This document shows, piece after piece, positions 6,253-12,757 of a stretch of 17,267 nt of DNA. Position 1 is the first letter of the stretch. Every line of letters starts with the position of its first letter. The notes under the pieces are model-generated. The model did no database searches. It saw nothing but the letters and a program-made list of their open reading frames with translations, and was not told where the DNA came from. Source of the stretch: an uncultured Acetatifactor sp. (GTDB taxonomy: Bacteria > Bacillota > Clostridia > Lachnospirales > Lachnospiraceae); assembly GCA_910586775.1 (NCBI GenBank), contig CAJUJN010000086.1, forward strand, positions 1-17,267, in the 5' to 3' direction. The position numbers were made by a program, and so were the translations under genes.

Positions 6253-7050
6253 CTAATACCCATACACGTCCCGTATCTCCGGCGTATACACCCCCTGTTC
6301 CCGGAAAATAATCAACGGCTTCTCCACTGTCATCCTCGGTCTCCCGCCGCGCACCGTTTCCAGCAATACCATATTGGGTTCCTTATCCACATAAGGGTAC
6401 ACAAGCTGCATCCGCTTCGGTTCCAGTTTACAGCGCGTCAGCGTAACCATAATCTCCGCCAGCCTGAACGGCCTGTGAACCAGAAAAAAATGCCCTCCCG
6501 GCTTCAGAAGCTTCGCAGTCTGCATCGCCACATCCTCGAAAGTACACAGAATCTCGTGCCGCGCAATTGCCTTCGGCGCCTCCGGATTCGCAATCCCGTG
6601 TTTCCCTATCATATAAGGCGGATTGCAGGTGATACAGTCAAAAGAAGCAGACTTAAAAATACTGCCTGCTTCTCTTATATCACCGGTTACAATATCAATC
6701 TTGTCAGACAGTCCGTTCAAAGCCACGCTCCTGGATGCCATATCCGCGCTGTCCGCCTGGATTTCCAGACCGGTAAGATGACTGCAGTGATACTTTGCTT
6801 CCATCAGAATCGGAATGATGCCGGTTCCCGTCCCCATATCCAACAAAGTATCTTCCTCCCTCGCACGGGCAAACCCCGTCAGAAGCACCGCATCCATCCC
6901 GAAACAGAATTTCTCCGGATTCTGGATGATACGGTATCCGTTGCGCTGCAATTCATCCAACCGCTCATTCTCTTTCAGCCAGACAGCTGCCGCCTGCGCT
7001 GCACCGTTATTCCCGGGAATCTCTAAAGTCATTTCTGTTTCTGTTTTCAT
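6253..7050 (-). CDS. trmN6: tRNA1(Val) (adenine(37)-N6)-methyltransferase family protein
   Basis: This class I SAM-dependent methyltransferase of 265 residues belongs to the YabB/YfiC family that makes N6-methyladenosine next to the anticodon of tRNA-Val. Landmarks are YRIIQNPEKFCFGMDAVLL (substrate end), LLDMGTGTGIIPI (SAM-binding motif I), LEIQADSADMA (acidic ribose contact), and CITCNPPYMIG (NPPY motif of amino-methylases). The C-terminal GGHFFLVHRPFRLAEI follows the family. ATG at 7050, after GGGAG with 8 bases spacing, is chosen. The frame is open for another 107 codons upstream, but that stretch is the antiphase reading of the repetitive ricT tail. The start therefore overlaps the end of ricT by 44 bp, which implies translational coupling. 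Confidence 0.92.
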   Translation of the reverse strand: MKTETEMTLEIPGNNGAAQAAAVWLKENERLDELQRNGYRIIQNPEKFCFGMDAVLLTGFARAREEDTLLDMGTGTGIIPILMEAKYHCSHLTGLEIQADSADMASRSVALNGLSDKIDIVTGDIREAGSIFKSASFDCITCNPPYMIGKHGIANPEAPKAIARHEILCTFEDVAMQTAKLLKPGGHFFLVHRPFRLAEIMVTLTRCKLEPKRMQLVYPYVDKEPNMVLLETVRGGRPRMTVEKPLIIFREQGVYTPEIRDVYGY

Positions 7051-8602
7051 ATCGATTTCTCCCGTTCTGGGAGTCATTATTCTCCTGTTGTCCGCTTTTA
7101 CGCCCTCTGTTGTCCTGACGCCTTCTGTTATCGCGGCGGTTTCTTCCGCCCTGATGCCGCTCAGCCATCCGCTCGTCGTCCTCACCGGCCTCCATCCTGA
7201 AAAGATTTCTGTCGTAGCGCTGACCTGACTGCCTGGGGCCTCCATGCGGCCTCTGACCGGACTGCTTTCTGTTCTCCTCCGGACGCTGCCCCTGAGAATA
7301 CCTGCCATGTCCCTCTTCCTGTTTTCCCTGGCTTCGGTTCTCCTCCTGCATATCGTGCTGTTCCTGCACATTCACAGGCTGTCCCATGCTTTCCCCTCTG
7401 CCGGCGCTCTGTCTGCGGCTTTCTTCCCGCGCCTGTCCATGGTCTTCCTCGTTGGCATCCTGTCTGCGTGCTTCATCAAAACTCCGCCTGCGGCCTTCTT
7501 CCCCGTTGGAACCCTGTCTGCGGCCTTCTTCCCCGTTGGAACCCTGTCTGCGGCCCTCTTCGTAACTCCGCCTGCGGCTCTCTTCGCCTTTCTGTCCCGC
7601 TCTGCGGCCTTCCTCGCTCCTTTGGCCGGAATTCTTCTGCCCTCCGCTCTGACTCTGTCTGCCTTTGCCGCTCTGACGCTTCTCTTCCTCTGCGCCTGCC
7701 TGCTCCTTCATCTGTTCCTCTTCCTCTTCCAGGCGCTCCAGTTCCTCAAGTTCCTCTTTCGACAGCTCCATCTTCTCTTTCTTGCTGTGTTTGCGCCTGA
7801 AATGCAGTTTTTCCACCGGATATTCCTTTATTTCCTTCTCGTCTCCGGCATCCACCACTACTTTCACCAGCTGACGCAGGACATTGACGCTGTGCACTTC
7901 ACCCTTCAGACCGCCTTCAATCGTAACATGGTCTCCGATATTGGGAAGCCGCCTGTTCAACTCCTCGTAAGTCTCTTCCTCGTTTTTCAGGCAGCACATC
8001 AGTCTGCCGCATACACCAGATATTTTCGCCGGATTCAGAGACAGGTTCTGCTCCTTGGCCATCTTAATGGATACAGGGACAAAATCCGCCAGATAACTGT
8101 GGCAGCACAGGGCCCGGCCACAAATACCTATTCCCCCCACAAGTTTCGTCTCATCCCTCACTCCGATCTGACGAAGCTCTATCCTGGTCTTGAATACACC
8201 TGCCAGGTCCTTCACCAATTCCCTGAAGTCAATCCTTCCGTCGGCCGTAAAATAAAATAGCACCTTATTATTGTCAAAGGTATATTCCGCATCGATTAAT
8301 TTCATATCCAACCCATGGCTGCGAATCTTTTCCAGGCAGATTCGAAAGGCTTCCTTCTCCTTCTCCCTGTTGGCCGCCTCCTGCTCCATATCCCGCTTGT
8401 TGGCAATGCGAATCACCGGCTTCAGGGGCTGAACAACCTTCTCCTCCGCCACCTCCGTGATTCCGGTAACCACCGTTCCGAATTCAATCCCCCTGGCAGT
8501 CTCCACAATCACATGGTCATCCCTCTTTATCTCGAACTGCAACGGGTCAAAAAAGTAAATCTTACCTGCTGTACGGAATCTTACACCTATTACTTTAATC
8601 AT
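7007..8602 (-). CDS. ricT: RicT (YaaT/PSP1) regulator with a long charged C-terminal tail
   Basis: RicT joins RicA and RicF in the Y complex, which in Bacillus binds iron-sulfur clusters and guides mRNA processing by RNase Y. The first 275 residues are a normal PSP1 protein: MIKVIGVRFRTAGKIYFFDP, then two Cys clusters GGIGICGRALCCHSYL (C161, C166, C167) and SGVCGRLMCCLKNEE (C198, C203, C204). All six expected cysteines are present. Residues from about 276 to 531 are an added tail, first Glu-rich and coiled-coil-like (KEELEELERLEEEEEQMKE), then rich in Arg, Gln, Gly, Ser and Asn with EEGRRQGSNG and ENRNRN repeats. The tail has doubled the usual length and looks disordered and RNA-binding-like. 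GAGG 7 bases before ATG 8602 fixes the start. It is flanked by holB and trmN6, as in Bacillus. Confidence 0.95.
   Translation of the reverse strand: MIKVIGVRFRTAGKIYFFDPLQFEIKRDDHVIVETARGIEFGTVVTGITEVAEEKVVQPLKPVIRIANKRDMEQEAANREKEKEAFRICLEKIRSHGLDMKLIDAEYTFDNNKVLFYFTADGRIDFRELVKDLAGVFKTRIELRQIGVRDETKLVGGIGICGRALCCHSYLADFVPVSIKMAKEQNLSLNPAKISGVCGRLMCCLKNEEETYEELNRRLPNIGDHVTIEGGLKGEVHSVNVLRQLVKVVVDAGDEKEIKEYPVEKLHFRRKHSKKEKMELSKEELEELERLEEEEEQMKEQAGAEEEKRQSGKGRQSQSGGQKNSGQRSEEGRRAGQKGEESRRRSYEEGRRQGSNGEEGRRQGSNGEEGRRRSFDEARRQDANEEDHGQAREESRRQSAGRGESMGQPVNVQEQHDMQEENRSQGKQEEGHGRYSQGQRPEENRKQSGQRPHGGPRQSGQRYDRNLFRMEAGEDDERMAERHQGGRNRRDNRRRQDNRGRKSGQQENNDSQNGRNRYENRNRNDFRDSRE
7491..7550 (-). repeat. 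Exact 30-bp tandem duplication inside ricT
   Basis: The 30 bases at 7491-7520 are repeated without change at 7521-7550. Read in frame they encode the 10-residue unit RRQGSNGEEG twice. Weaker copies flank it (RRRSYEEG, RRRSFDEA). Perfect identity suggests a very recent slippage event. Confidence 0.92.
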
Positions 8603-8698
8603 CTATCTACCTCACCGGTGCCATGCACCCTTCCGAATAATAATAAAATTTTCCTAAAAAACCATAGTTAATAATGGAATCAGCTTCCCTGTTTGGCT

Positions 8699-9727
8699 TC
8701 AGCGCCCCTCCATATGGCTGCCCCGCCTCTCTCCGCCGCTATTCTCCTGAATATTCAGCATCAATAGTTCCATCACCAACTCGAAATTGACGTTGGAATC
8801 CAACCGCCGCTTCGCCGTATCCAGAGCCTCTATGATGTTCTCGATGCCCTCATAACTGCTGCGTTGGGCAGTCTTACGCAATGCCTGCAGTTCCTCCCTG
8901 AAAATCAGATGATTCACGTCGTTTGTTGCCTTGAACAGCAGCGCATCCCGATACCAGATGGCGCATATATCCAGATAATCGTTGATTTCTAACTTGTATT
9001 CCGTAATTTTCTTGACGGCCATGACAATCTCGTTTAAATCCATATCCTGTATGTACTTCAGCAGTGACAACGCCTCCGCCTTAATCTGCTCAAAGTCCTC
9101 GCTGGAAGCCAACGCCTTCGCTTTCCCGATATTTCCTCTTGCAAAGGCAGCACATACCTCCGCCTGATAATCCGGCACATGCAGCTGACCGCAGAGATAC
9201 CGTTTCACCAGTTCGTCCGGAACCGGCTTCATATTCAGCACCACACTCCGGCTTAAAATAGTAGGAAGCAGGCTGTTCACGTTGGATGTGAGCAGCAGAA
9301 TCACCACATACTCAGGCGGCTCCTCCAGTGTCTTCAGCAGAGCATTCTGCGCCTGTGGCGTCATCTTCTCGGCCTCGCTGACGATGTACACCTTATGCGC
9401 GCTTCCATAGGGCTTCACCGCCACATCTGTATTTACCTGTTCCCGGATATCATCCACACTGATGGTATTCGGTTTCTCGTGAACTACTCTGATAATATCC
9501 GGATGATTCCCGGACAATGCTTTCTTGCAGGAACCGCACTCCTGGCAAGGCTTCCCGCCCTTTCCCCCGCACTGCAGCGCCATGGCAAATACCCTGGCAA
9601 TAAACTCCTTCCCCGAAGACTTTTCCCCATTGATGATATAGGCATGGGAAACCTTACCTGTGGAAAGTGCGTTACGCAAATACTCCTTAATCTGCTCCTG
9701 CCCTATAATGTCCTGAAATCCTGCCAT
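8699..9727 (-). CDS. holB: DNA polymerase III subunit delta' (HolB)
   Basis: Delta' is the stator of the clamp loader that puts the sliding clamp on primed DNA. The 342-residue protein starts MAGFQDIIGQEQIKEYLRNA and has the AAA+ layout: loop GEKSSGKE, a four-Cys zinc module (C near residue 50, then CQECGSC), the TISVDDIREQV segment, VYIVSEAEKMTPQAQNALLK (EAEKM, the usual DNA-loader signature), TLEEPPEYV, and TILSRSVVLNM. The last is the SRC motif with Cys changed to Ser; the Arg finger remains. The nucleotide loop has Glu where ATPases have Ser/Thr, in line with delta' being a poor or non-ATPase. ATG at 9727 follows GAGGGG at 7-8 bases. An in-frame extension of 49 codons to 9874 has no family similarity. 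Confidence 0.95.
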   Translation of the reverse strand: MAGFQDIIGQEQIKEYLRNALSTGKVSHAYIINGEKSSGKEFIARVFAMALQCGGKGGKPCQECGSCKKALSGNHPDIIRVVHEKPNTISVDDIREQVNTDVAVKPYGSAHKVYIVSEAEKMTPQAQNALLKTLEEPPEYVVILLLTSNVNSLLPTILSRSVVLNMKPVPDELVKRYLCGQLHVPDYQAEVCAAFARGNIGKAKALASSEDFEQIKAEALSLLKYIQDMDLNEIVMAVKKITEYKLEINDYLDICAIWYRDALLFKATNDVNHLIFREELQALRKTAQRSSYEGIENIIEALDTAKRRLDSNVNFELVMELLMLNIQENSGGERRGSHMEGR

Positions 9728-9821
9728 GCCGGCACCCCTCTTTCTGTATTTCCATACCCCTTCAGTTTCGGAATATGTGCTGCTCGTTACTTGAACGATA
9801 CATGCGGTTTGTTTTTCGTAT

Positions 9822-9827
9822 ATTATA
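9822..9827 (-). promoter_or_regulatory. Possible -10 box of a holB promoter
   Basis: TATAAT lies on the minus strand at 9827-9822, about 95 bases before the holB start. No good -35 box is seen at 16-18 bases, so this is a weak call. It would let holB-ricT-trmN6-rsmI be transcribed apart from the upstream genes. Confidence 0.3.
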
Positions 9828-9861
9828 CTACGCATCGATGAAATTAGCAGTAAACTACAGC

Positions 9862-9916
9862 GAAAAACCGCCAACCATATATGCTCACCTTAGGCAGATT
9901 TGTAAATTCTGGCGGT
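9862..9916 (-). terminator. Possible terminator after yaaR
   Basis: On the minus strand ACCGCCA (9916-9910) pairs with TGGCGGT (9873-9867) and is followed by TTTTC. The loop is long, about 36 bases, so efficiency is doubtful. It lies between yaaR and the possible holB promoter, where a partial terminator would make sense. Confidence 0.35.
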
Positions 9917-9960
9917 CTTGAGTATAAAATGGCATACATGCTGCTCCGCCGCAGAATCTG

Positions 9961-9994
9961 ATTTTCCTGACCCGAAAATTTTCCTGACCTGAAA
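9961..9994. repeat. 17-bp direct tandem repeat in the yaaR-holB spacer
   Basis: ATTTTCCTGACCCGAAA (9961-9977) is followed at once by ATTTTCCTGACCTGAAA (9978-9994), a single mismatch. The second copy overlaps the inverted repeat CCTGA/TCAGG. Direct repeats of this spacing could be operator half-sites, or plain slippage. Confidence 0.7.
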
Positions 9995-10056
9995 TCAGGC
10001 CGCTAACCATAATTGATGCACGCCTGCATCCCTGCACAAACTCCCTTAAAACAGGC

Positions 10057-10497
10057 TTATGTGAAAATATCCAGCAACAACCCTCTGATCTCCCCGATGG
10101 TATTCAGAATCGCCAGATTATCCTGCTCGTCCTTCATCAGTTCCTGTGCCAGCTGATCCAGATTTTCATCTATCAGCCGGATAATGCCGTACACCCTGTG
10201 ACGCCCCCGCCTGTCCAGGAAATTTTCCCTGGAAAAGGAATGGGAATGGGTTACCACCTCGTTCATGAAATCCTTCACCAGCCTCCGGTAATGCCACATG
10301 TCCCGCACATCCCGGCGCTTATAAAGGCGCTCTCCCTGCATGGTAATCTCTTCCATAAGGGACTGCAACCGCGCCTGCAGTTCCGCCCCCTCTACGTGAC
10401 TGGCAAGCATAAATTTAAAACTGCCGTCTGTAGGCTGTGTACTTTGCACCGGTTCCACCGGAGCCGGCTGACTGACCTTCCCCACCTTGATTTCCAT
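10057..10497 (-). CDS. yaaR: YaaR family protein (DUF327)
   Basis: This soluble 146-residue protein of unknown function is conserved in Firmicutes between tmk-like and holB genes. Typical features are a variable N-terminus ending at FKFMLAS, followed by a helical core: LQARLQSLMEEITMQGERLY, KRRDVRDMWHYRRLVKDFM, NEVVTHSHSFSRENFLDRRG, RHRVYGIIRLIDENLDQLAQ and a C-terminal helix with LNTIGEIRGLLLDIF. ATG at 10497 follows AAGGG with 6 bases spacing. The gene is 31 bp after the guanylate-kinase-like gene and probably shares its transcript. No membrane segment or signal peptide is present. Confidence 0.92.
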   Translation of the reverse strand: MEIKVGKVSQPAPVEPVQSTQPTDGSFKFMLASHVEGAELQARLQSLMEEITMQGERLYKRRDVRDMWHYRRLVKDFMNEVVTHSHSFSRENFLDRRGRHRVYGIIRLIDENLDQLAQELMKDEQDNLAILNTIGEIRGLLLDIFT

Positions 10498-10528
10498 ATG
10501 CTGCCCTTCTTTCCCTGCGCTCTCACTC

Positions 10529-11122
10529 CTACACCGGAATATTCTGTCCTATATAACGGCGTATCTCGTCCAGGCATCTGCCCAGATCTTCATTGCTGAA
10601 TCGCTTCTCAATACCTGCCTCTGCAATCTTTTCCTCCGAAAAATCCGCGCTGTCCGCCAGGAACCTGCGGCACATTTCCTCATATTTCGGACGCTCCTGC
10701 ATCTTCTCCCGATCCAGCGCCCGCTGAAGCCGAATTCCGTCCTCTAATTCTATCATAACGGCGAGCAATCTGTCTCTGCCAAAATAATCCCGCAGTTTCC
10801 TGTATGCTTCCAACGTCCCTATTACGATATAATTCCGGCGTTCATCCTCCAGCTGACTGTCATTTACCGTAAAATAGCGCCACAGTCCGTGCCTGGTATG
10901 ATAAGCCCTGTCCTCAATAACCCTGCCCGCATTCCGAAGCCGCTGAAATGCATCCTCATTCGTAAAGTAATACTCCACGCCATTGTGCTCTCCCTCACGG
11001 ATAGGCCGGGTGGTGTATGGAACAATCTTCTTCAGCCCCAGTTCCGTATCTGCCAGCAATTCCTTGAAAATTGTGTCCTTCCCGGCAGCACTTTTTCCCA
11101 TAAGGCAAATAATCCGGCCCAT
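10529..11122 (-). CDS. Guanylate-kinase-family protein, divergent (197 aa)
   Basis: The fold is guanylate-kinase-like: P-loop MGKSAAGKDTIF at residues 8-19, then VPYTTRPIREGEHNGVEYYF (GMP-binding region of Gmk) and a C-terminal RYIGQNIPV. Two points differ from true Gmk. The P-loop has Asp16 where a Ser/Thr usually follows the Lys. The region that normally ends in a Tyr-Gly-Thr/Tyr signature reads YHTRHGLWRYFTVND. It is therefore probably a paralogue whose acceptor may not be GMP. The gene sits where Bacillus has thymidylate kinase, upstream of yaaR-holB. It starts three bases after the pyk stop, so it depends on pyk for transcription and probably for translation. Automatic annotation would call it gmk; I am sure of the family but not of the substrate. 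Confidence 0.85.
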   Translation of the reverse strand: MGRIICLMGKSAAGKDTIFKELLADTELGLKKIVPYTTRPIREGEHNGVEYYFTNEDAFQRLRNAGRVIEDRAYHTRHGLWRYFTVNDSQLEDERRNYIVIGTLEAYRKLRDYFGRDRLLAVMIELEDGIRLQRALDREKMQERPKYEEMCRRFLADSADFSEEKIAEAGIEKRFSNEDLGRCLDEIRRYIGQNIPV

Positions 11123-11125
11123 CTG

Positions 11126-12541
11126 CTATGCAACCTCAACAACATGAATCATATTTGTGGTGCCTGTCTTTCCCAACGGCACTCCGGCAGTGATTACCAC
11201 CACATCGCCGGTCTTCACATAGCCAGCCTTCTTCGCCTCCGCCACTGCATCCGCAAACAGCTCGTCAGCAGTATTCTCCTGCGGAATCATCAGAGGATTC
11301 ACCCCCCACAGGATGTTCAGCCTGCGGCATACACGCTCTCTGACGGTACATCCGATAACAGGACTCTCCGGCTTAAATCTTGAAATAGCCTCTGCCGTAA
11401 ATCCTGACAGTGTAACCGTAATGATTGCCGCCGCATGCAGATCCCTGGCGGCGGTACATGTCGCATAAGCAATTGCAGTGGTAATATCTGCTTCCTCTTC
11501 ACGGCTCCCCCGCTTCATCCTGGAACCGTAATCAATATCTTTTTCGGCTCCTTCCGCGATTTTCGCCATGGTTTTTACTGCCTCTACAGGATATTTTCCG
11601 GCCGCGCTCTCCCCTGACAGCATGATTGCCGTGGTTCCGTCGTAAATAGCATTGGCAATATCCGTTGCCTCTGCTCTGGTAGGCCGGGGATTCTTGATCA
11701 TGGATTCCAGCATCTGTGTGGCAGTAATGACATATTTCCCCCTGGCATTTGCCACCTGAATCATCTTTTTCTGCAGCACGGGAACTTCCTCCAGTGGAAT
11801 CTCCACGCCCATATCGCCTCTGGCCACCATAATGCCGTCAGACACTTCCAGAATCTCTTTTAGATTCTCAATTCCCTGCATATTCTCTATTTTCGAAATA
11901 ATTTTCATATCGCTGCCGTGTTCTTCCAGGATGCTGCGGATTTCCAGTACATCCTCCTTACACCGTACAAAAGACGCAGCCAGAAGCTCGTAGCCCATCT
12001 CAATACCGAAAAGGATATCATTTCTGTCTACCTCGCTGATATAAGGCATGGACAGCACTGCCCCGGGCACATTCACCCCTTTATGATTGGACACAGCGCC
12101 GCCATTTATGACACGGCACACTATCTCCTCTCCCCGAATTTCCTCCACTGTCATCTCAATCAGGCCGTCGTCAATAAGGATGGTAGTTCCTTCCTTAATG
12201 TCGTTCTTCAGATTCTTATAAGATATCGCCGCCCGTTGGGCCGTCCCCAGGATTTCCTCGGTAGTGAGCACAAACTGCTGTCCCGATATCAGTTCCGCTC
12301 TGCCGCCCTCGAAATCCCTCAGACGAATCTCCGGTCCCTTCGTGTCCAACATGGCAGCGATGGGAAGTCCCAGTTCAGCGCTTGCCTGCCTGACCTTTTC
12401 CAGTTTCACCTTCTGTTCCTCATGTGTACCATGTGAAAAGTTAAATCTTGCCACGTTCATACCTGCCAGCATCAGTTCCCGCAGACGCTCCACCGTATCG
12501 CTTGCCGGTCCTATCGTACATATAATCTTCGTTTTCCTCAT
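11126..12541 (-). CDS. pyk: Pyruvate kinase
   Basis: It makes ATP and pyruvate from phosphoenolpyruvate and ADP in the last step of glycolysis. The 471-residue product starts MRKTKIICTIGPASD and has ARFNFSHGTHEEQ (substrate/K+ site), MLDTKGPEIRLRD, the catalytic Lys in ISKIENMQGI, MVARGDMGVEIPLE, the signature ITATQMLESMIKNPRPTRAE and IMLSGESAAGKYPVEA. The Glu in TKGPEIR is the residue seen in K+-dependent enzymes. The C-terminal regulatory domain (ITVTLSGFTAEAISRFKPE) is present, but the extra PEP-utiliser-like domain of Bacillus enzymes is absent. GAGGA 7 bases before the ATG supports the start. It is not normally part of the yaaR-holB block, so its place here is unusual; a gene of the guanylate kinase family follows after 3 bp. 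Confidence 0.97.
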   Translation of the reverse strand: MRKTKIICTIGPASDTVERLRELMLAGMNVARFNFSHGTHEEQKVKLEKVRQASAELGLPIAAMLDTKGPEIRLRDFEGGRAELISGQQFVLTTEEILGTAQRAAISYKNLKNDIKEGTTILIDDGLIEMTVEEIRGEEIVCRVINGGAVSNHKGVNVPGAVLSMPYISEVDRNDILFGIEMGYELLAASFVRCKEDVLEIRSILEEHGSDMKIISKIENMQGIENLKEILEVSDGIMVARGDMGVEIPLEEVPVLQKKMIQVANARGKYVITATQMLESMIKNPRPTRAEATDIANAIYDGTTAIMLSGESAAGKYPVEAVKTMAKIAEGAEKDIDYGSRMKRGSREEEADITTAIAYATCTAARDLHAAAIITVTLSGFTAEAISRFKPESPVIGCTVRERVCRRLNILWGVNPLMIPQENTADELFADAVAEAKKAGYVKTGDVVVITAGVPLGKTGTTNMIHVVEVA

Positions 12542-12661
12542 ACTCTGTTCCTCTTTTCTTTTTGTTCTCGAAATTCTGTCCCCGCTTTTCCCATTGCCTT
12601 TGCAGGTATTTCAATCCCTTTGGCCATTGCTCTGCCATCAGGTTCCGTATTGCACTTTTAT

Positions 12662-12689
12662 ATACTATCACTTATTCTGTACGCCACAA
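12662..12689 (-). promoter_or_regulatory. Possible pyk promoter
   Basis: On the minus strand TTGTGG (12689-12684) and TAGTAT (12667-12662) are 16 bases apart, about 120 bases before the pyk start. Both match the sigma-A consensus only partly, and an overlapping TATATA is an alternative -10. I see no strong terminator between the decarboxylase gene and pyk, so read-through is possible. Confidence 0.28.
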
Positions 12690-12757
12690 TATATATTCAC
12701 TCTCTAAAACATTTATCGATACAGAGATATAATAAGGGAATATTTTCTTCGCTCTCA

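Larger units (their letters stand above)
9728..10056. other. Gene-free 329-bp region between yaaR and holB
   Basis: In relatives yaaR and holB are often close together, so a gap of this size is notable. I see no gene. It holds a GATGCA/TGCATC hairpin near 10015-10030, a 17-bp tandem repeat at 9961-9994, a stem at 9867-9916 followed by a short U-run, and a TATAAT at 9822-9827. The set suggests a transcription break and restart. Confidence 0.5.

Noticed and set aside
7051..7371. 107-codon extension of the tRNA methyltransferase
   Set aside because: Arg-rich antiphase reading of the ricT tail; the start at 7050 has a proper ribosome site.
9840..9930. T-box or riboswitch upstream of holB
   Set aside because: Only one long-looped stem; no T-box motif or other signature seen.
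12441..12671. 76-codon minus-strand frame upstream of pyk
   Set aside because: Overlaps the pyk start out of frame, basic random composition, no ribosome site.
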